A DNA stretch of 5,699 bases. Source: Thermoplasmata archaeon (GTDB lineage: Archaea; Thermoplasmatota; Thermoplasmata; Lutacidiplasmatales; UBA184). The translations under genes and the position numbers were made by a program. The number at the start of each line of letters is the position of its first letter. The first letter of the stretch is position 1. This document shows, piece by piece, positions 4,981 through 5,699 of the stretch. The DNA is taken from positions 1 through 5,699 of the forward strand of contig JAKIVW010000128.1 of the NCBI GenBank assembly GCA_022750355.1, read 5' to 3'. Under the pieces are notes generated by a model. The model was not told the origin of the DNA. It saw only the letters and a program-made list of their open reading frames with translations, and did not search any database.

Positions 4981-5699
4981 CTACGGCCGCGAGCGCACAT
5001 GGGCGCCCGCAGGTGTGGTCGGCCCCGTCTCCGCGACAGTGGCGGTCGCCGGGGCCGGACCGGTCCGGAGCTCGCGGTAGATGAACCGTTCCCCCCGGAA
5101 CGCGGAAATCACCGCGCTCAGTCCGGTTACGCAGCCGGCAAAGATAAAGGCCCAGGAGAGGGCGGACCCGAACGCAGGCTGGATCGCGTTGGCGAAGAAG
5201 TGGGGGGCGATGAGGGCCGACGCTACCGAGGGCGAAAGAGGCTGCCACCCGGGTACCACGGCCGCTCCCGCGAGGAGCGTGCTCATCGGGTTCTCCCCGA
5301 GGAAGGCGCCGAAAAGGGCCCCGGTCGGGTTGGAGGCGACCACTCCCGTCAGGATCCCCTGGTCGGGCGGGCCGACCTGAGCAGTCGCGAGTGCGTGACC
5401 GACCGACGCGGTCAATCCGGTCGAGAGTCCGACGATGACGATCGTGAAGAAGATCGCCATCGAGATCTGTTGGCCCGCATTCTGGAGCGTCGCCAGCATC
5501 CCCGAGGCCGCTCCGCGATTCTCAGCGGGTACGGAGTTCATCACGGCCGCCGCGTTCGGAGCCGCGAACATCCCCATCCCACAGCCCTGGATGAACAGCA
5601 ACGTTCCCATCTGCCAATACTGGAAGTTGACCGGCAGGAGAGCGAGCGCGAAGAACGTCGCGGACCCCAGCGCCATGCCGACCGTGGCAATGGTGCGGG
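4981..5699 (-). CDS. DHA2-family MFS exporter, C-terminal part
   Basis: The reading frame is open to the right edge, so the start is missing; 238 residues end at the TAG at 4981-4983. Hydrophobic segments mark the last helices of a major facilitator transporter: about residues 4-23 (ATVGMALGSATFFALALLPV), 30-53 (with the GCGMGMFAAPN turn), 80-98 (MAIFFTIVIVGLSTGL) and a final one near 185-210 (WAFIFAGCVTGLSAVISAF). The connecting loop with SVPAENRGAASGML and QNAGQQISMAIF is the pattern of the 14-helix DHA2 (EmrB/QacA-type) drug:proton antiporters. The segment GAFLGENPMSTLL, followed by HFFANAIQPAF before the last helix and the closing FRGER, also fits that family. It would export a small hydrophobic compound by proton antiport; the substrate cannot be read from this part. 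The cytoplasmic tail is Ala/Thr/Pro-rich. The 210-base gap and separate promoter argue against co-transcription with the propeller gene downstream. Confidence 0.93.
   Translation of the reverse strand, partial: RTIATVGMALGSATFFALALLPVNFQYWQMGTLLFIQGCGMGMFAAPNAAAVMNSVPAENRGAASGMLATLQNAGQQISMAIFFTIVIVGLSTGLTASVGHALATAQVGPPDQGILTGVVASNPTGALFGAFLGENPMSTLLAGAAVVPGWQPLSPSVASALIAPHFFANAIQPAFGSALSWAFIFAGCVTGLSAVISAFRGERFIYRELRTGPAPATATVAETGPTTPAGAHVRSRP

Noticed and set aside
4863..5084. Plus-strand 73-codon frame starting at GTG between the propeller and MFS genes
   Set aside because: The first forty residues look mildly protein-like, but there is no Shine-Dalgarno or TATA box in the right place and the second half is antisense to the MFS coding sequence.

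Overview
The window is a GC-rich stretch of what is most likely an archaeal genome, probably a high-GC member of the Thermoplasmata. Three things point there. One is a roughly 75-residue extracellular domain (a 'YPVTFSGTGLP...W' opening, an 'NGTY' centre and an 'SGTISVAG' end) of a kind I know from secreted Thermoplasmata proteins. The others are TATA-type promoters placed to give leaderless or short-leader mRNAs, and secreted proteins rich in N-glycosylation sequons. The lineage call is from memory of these families, not from a search, and is only moderately certain.

Layout. Positions 1-154 (minus strand) hold the first 51 codons of an alpha/beta-hydrolase-fold enzyme that runs off the left edge. 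Positions 155-486 are a divergent intergenic region with a promoter for each flanking gene. Positions 487-2139 (plus) encode a 550-residue exported protein with a clan GH-A type (GH39/51/79-like) glycosidase barrel and C-terminal beta-sandwich, in which the acid/base glutamate is replaced by alanine. Positions 2140-2277 separate two convergent genes and contain no oligo-T tract. Positions 2278-4770 (minus) encode an 830-residue exported modular protein: a beta-rich N-terminal domain, the Thermoplasmata-type domain, then a PQQ-type beta-propeller. Positions 4771-4980 hold its promoter and the end of the upstream transcript. Positions 4981-5699 (minus) are the C-terminal 238 residues of a DHA2-family (14-TM) MFS exporter that runs off the right edge.

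How the genes fit together. No multi-gene operon is visible: each gene appears to have its own promoter or a long upstream gap. The common theme is the cell surface: two secreted glycoprotein-like products (a glycosidase-like protein and a quinoprotein-like propeller) next to a membrane exporter. The most notable points are the missing catalytic acid/base in an otherwise glycosidase-like active site, and the propeller protein, which keeps motifs resembling metal/PQQ-site residues of quinoprotein alcohol dehydrogenases but carries no heme-c motif. I found no RNA gene, CRISPR array, insertion sequence or defence-type gene, and no clear new multi-gene system.
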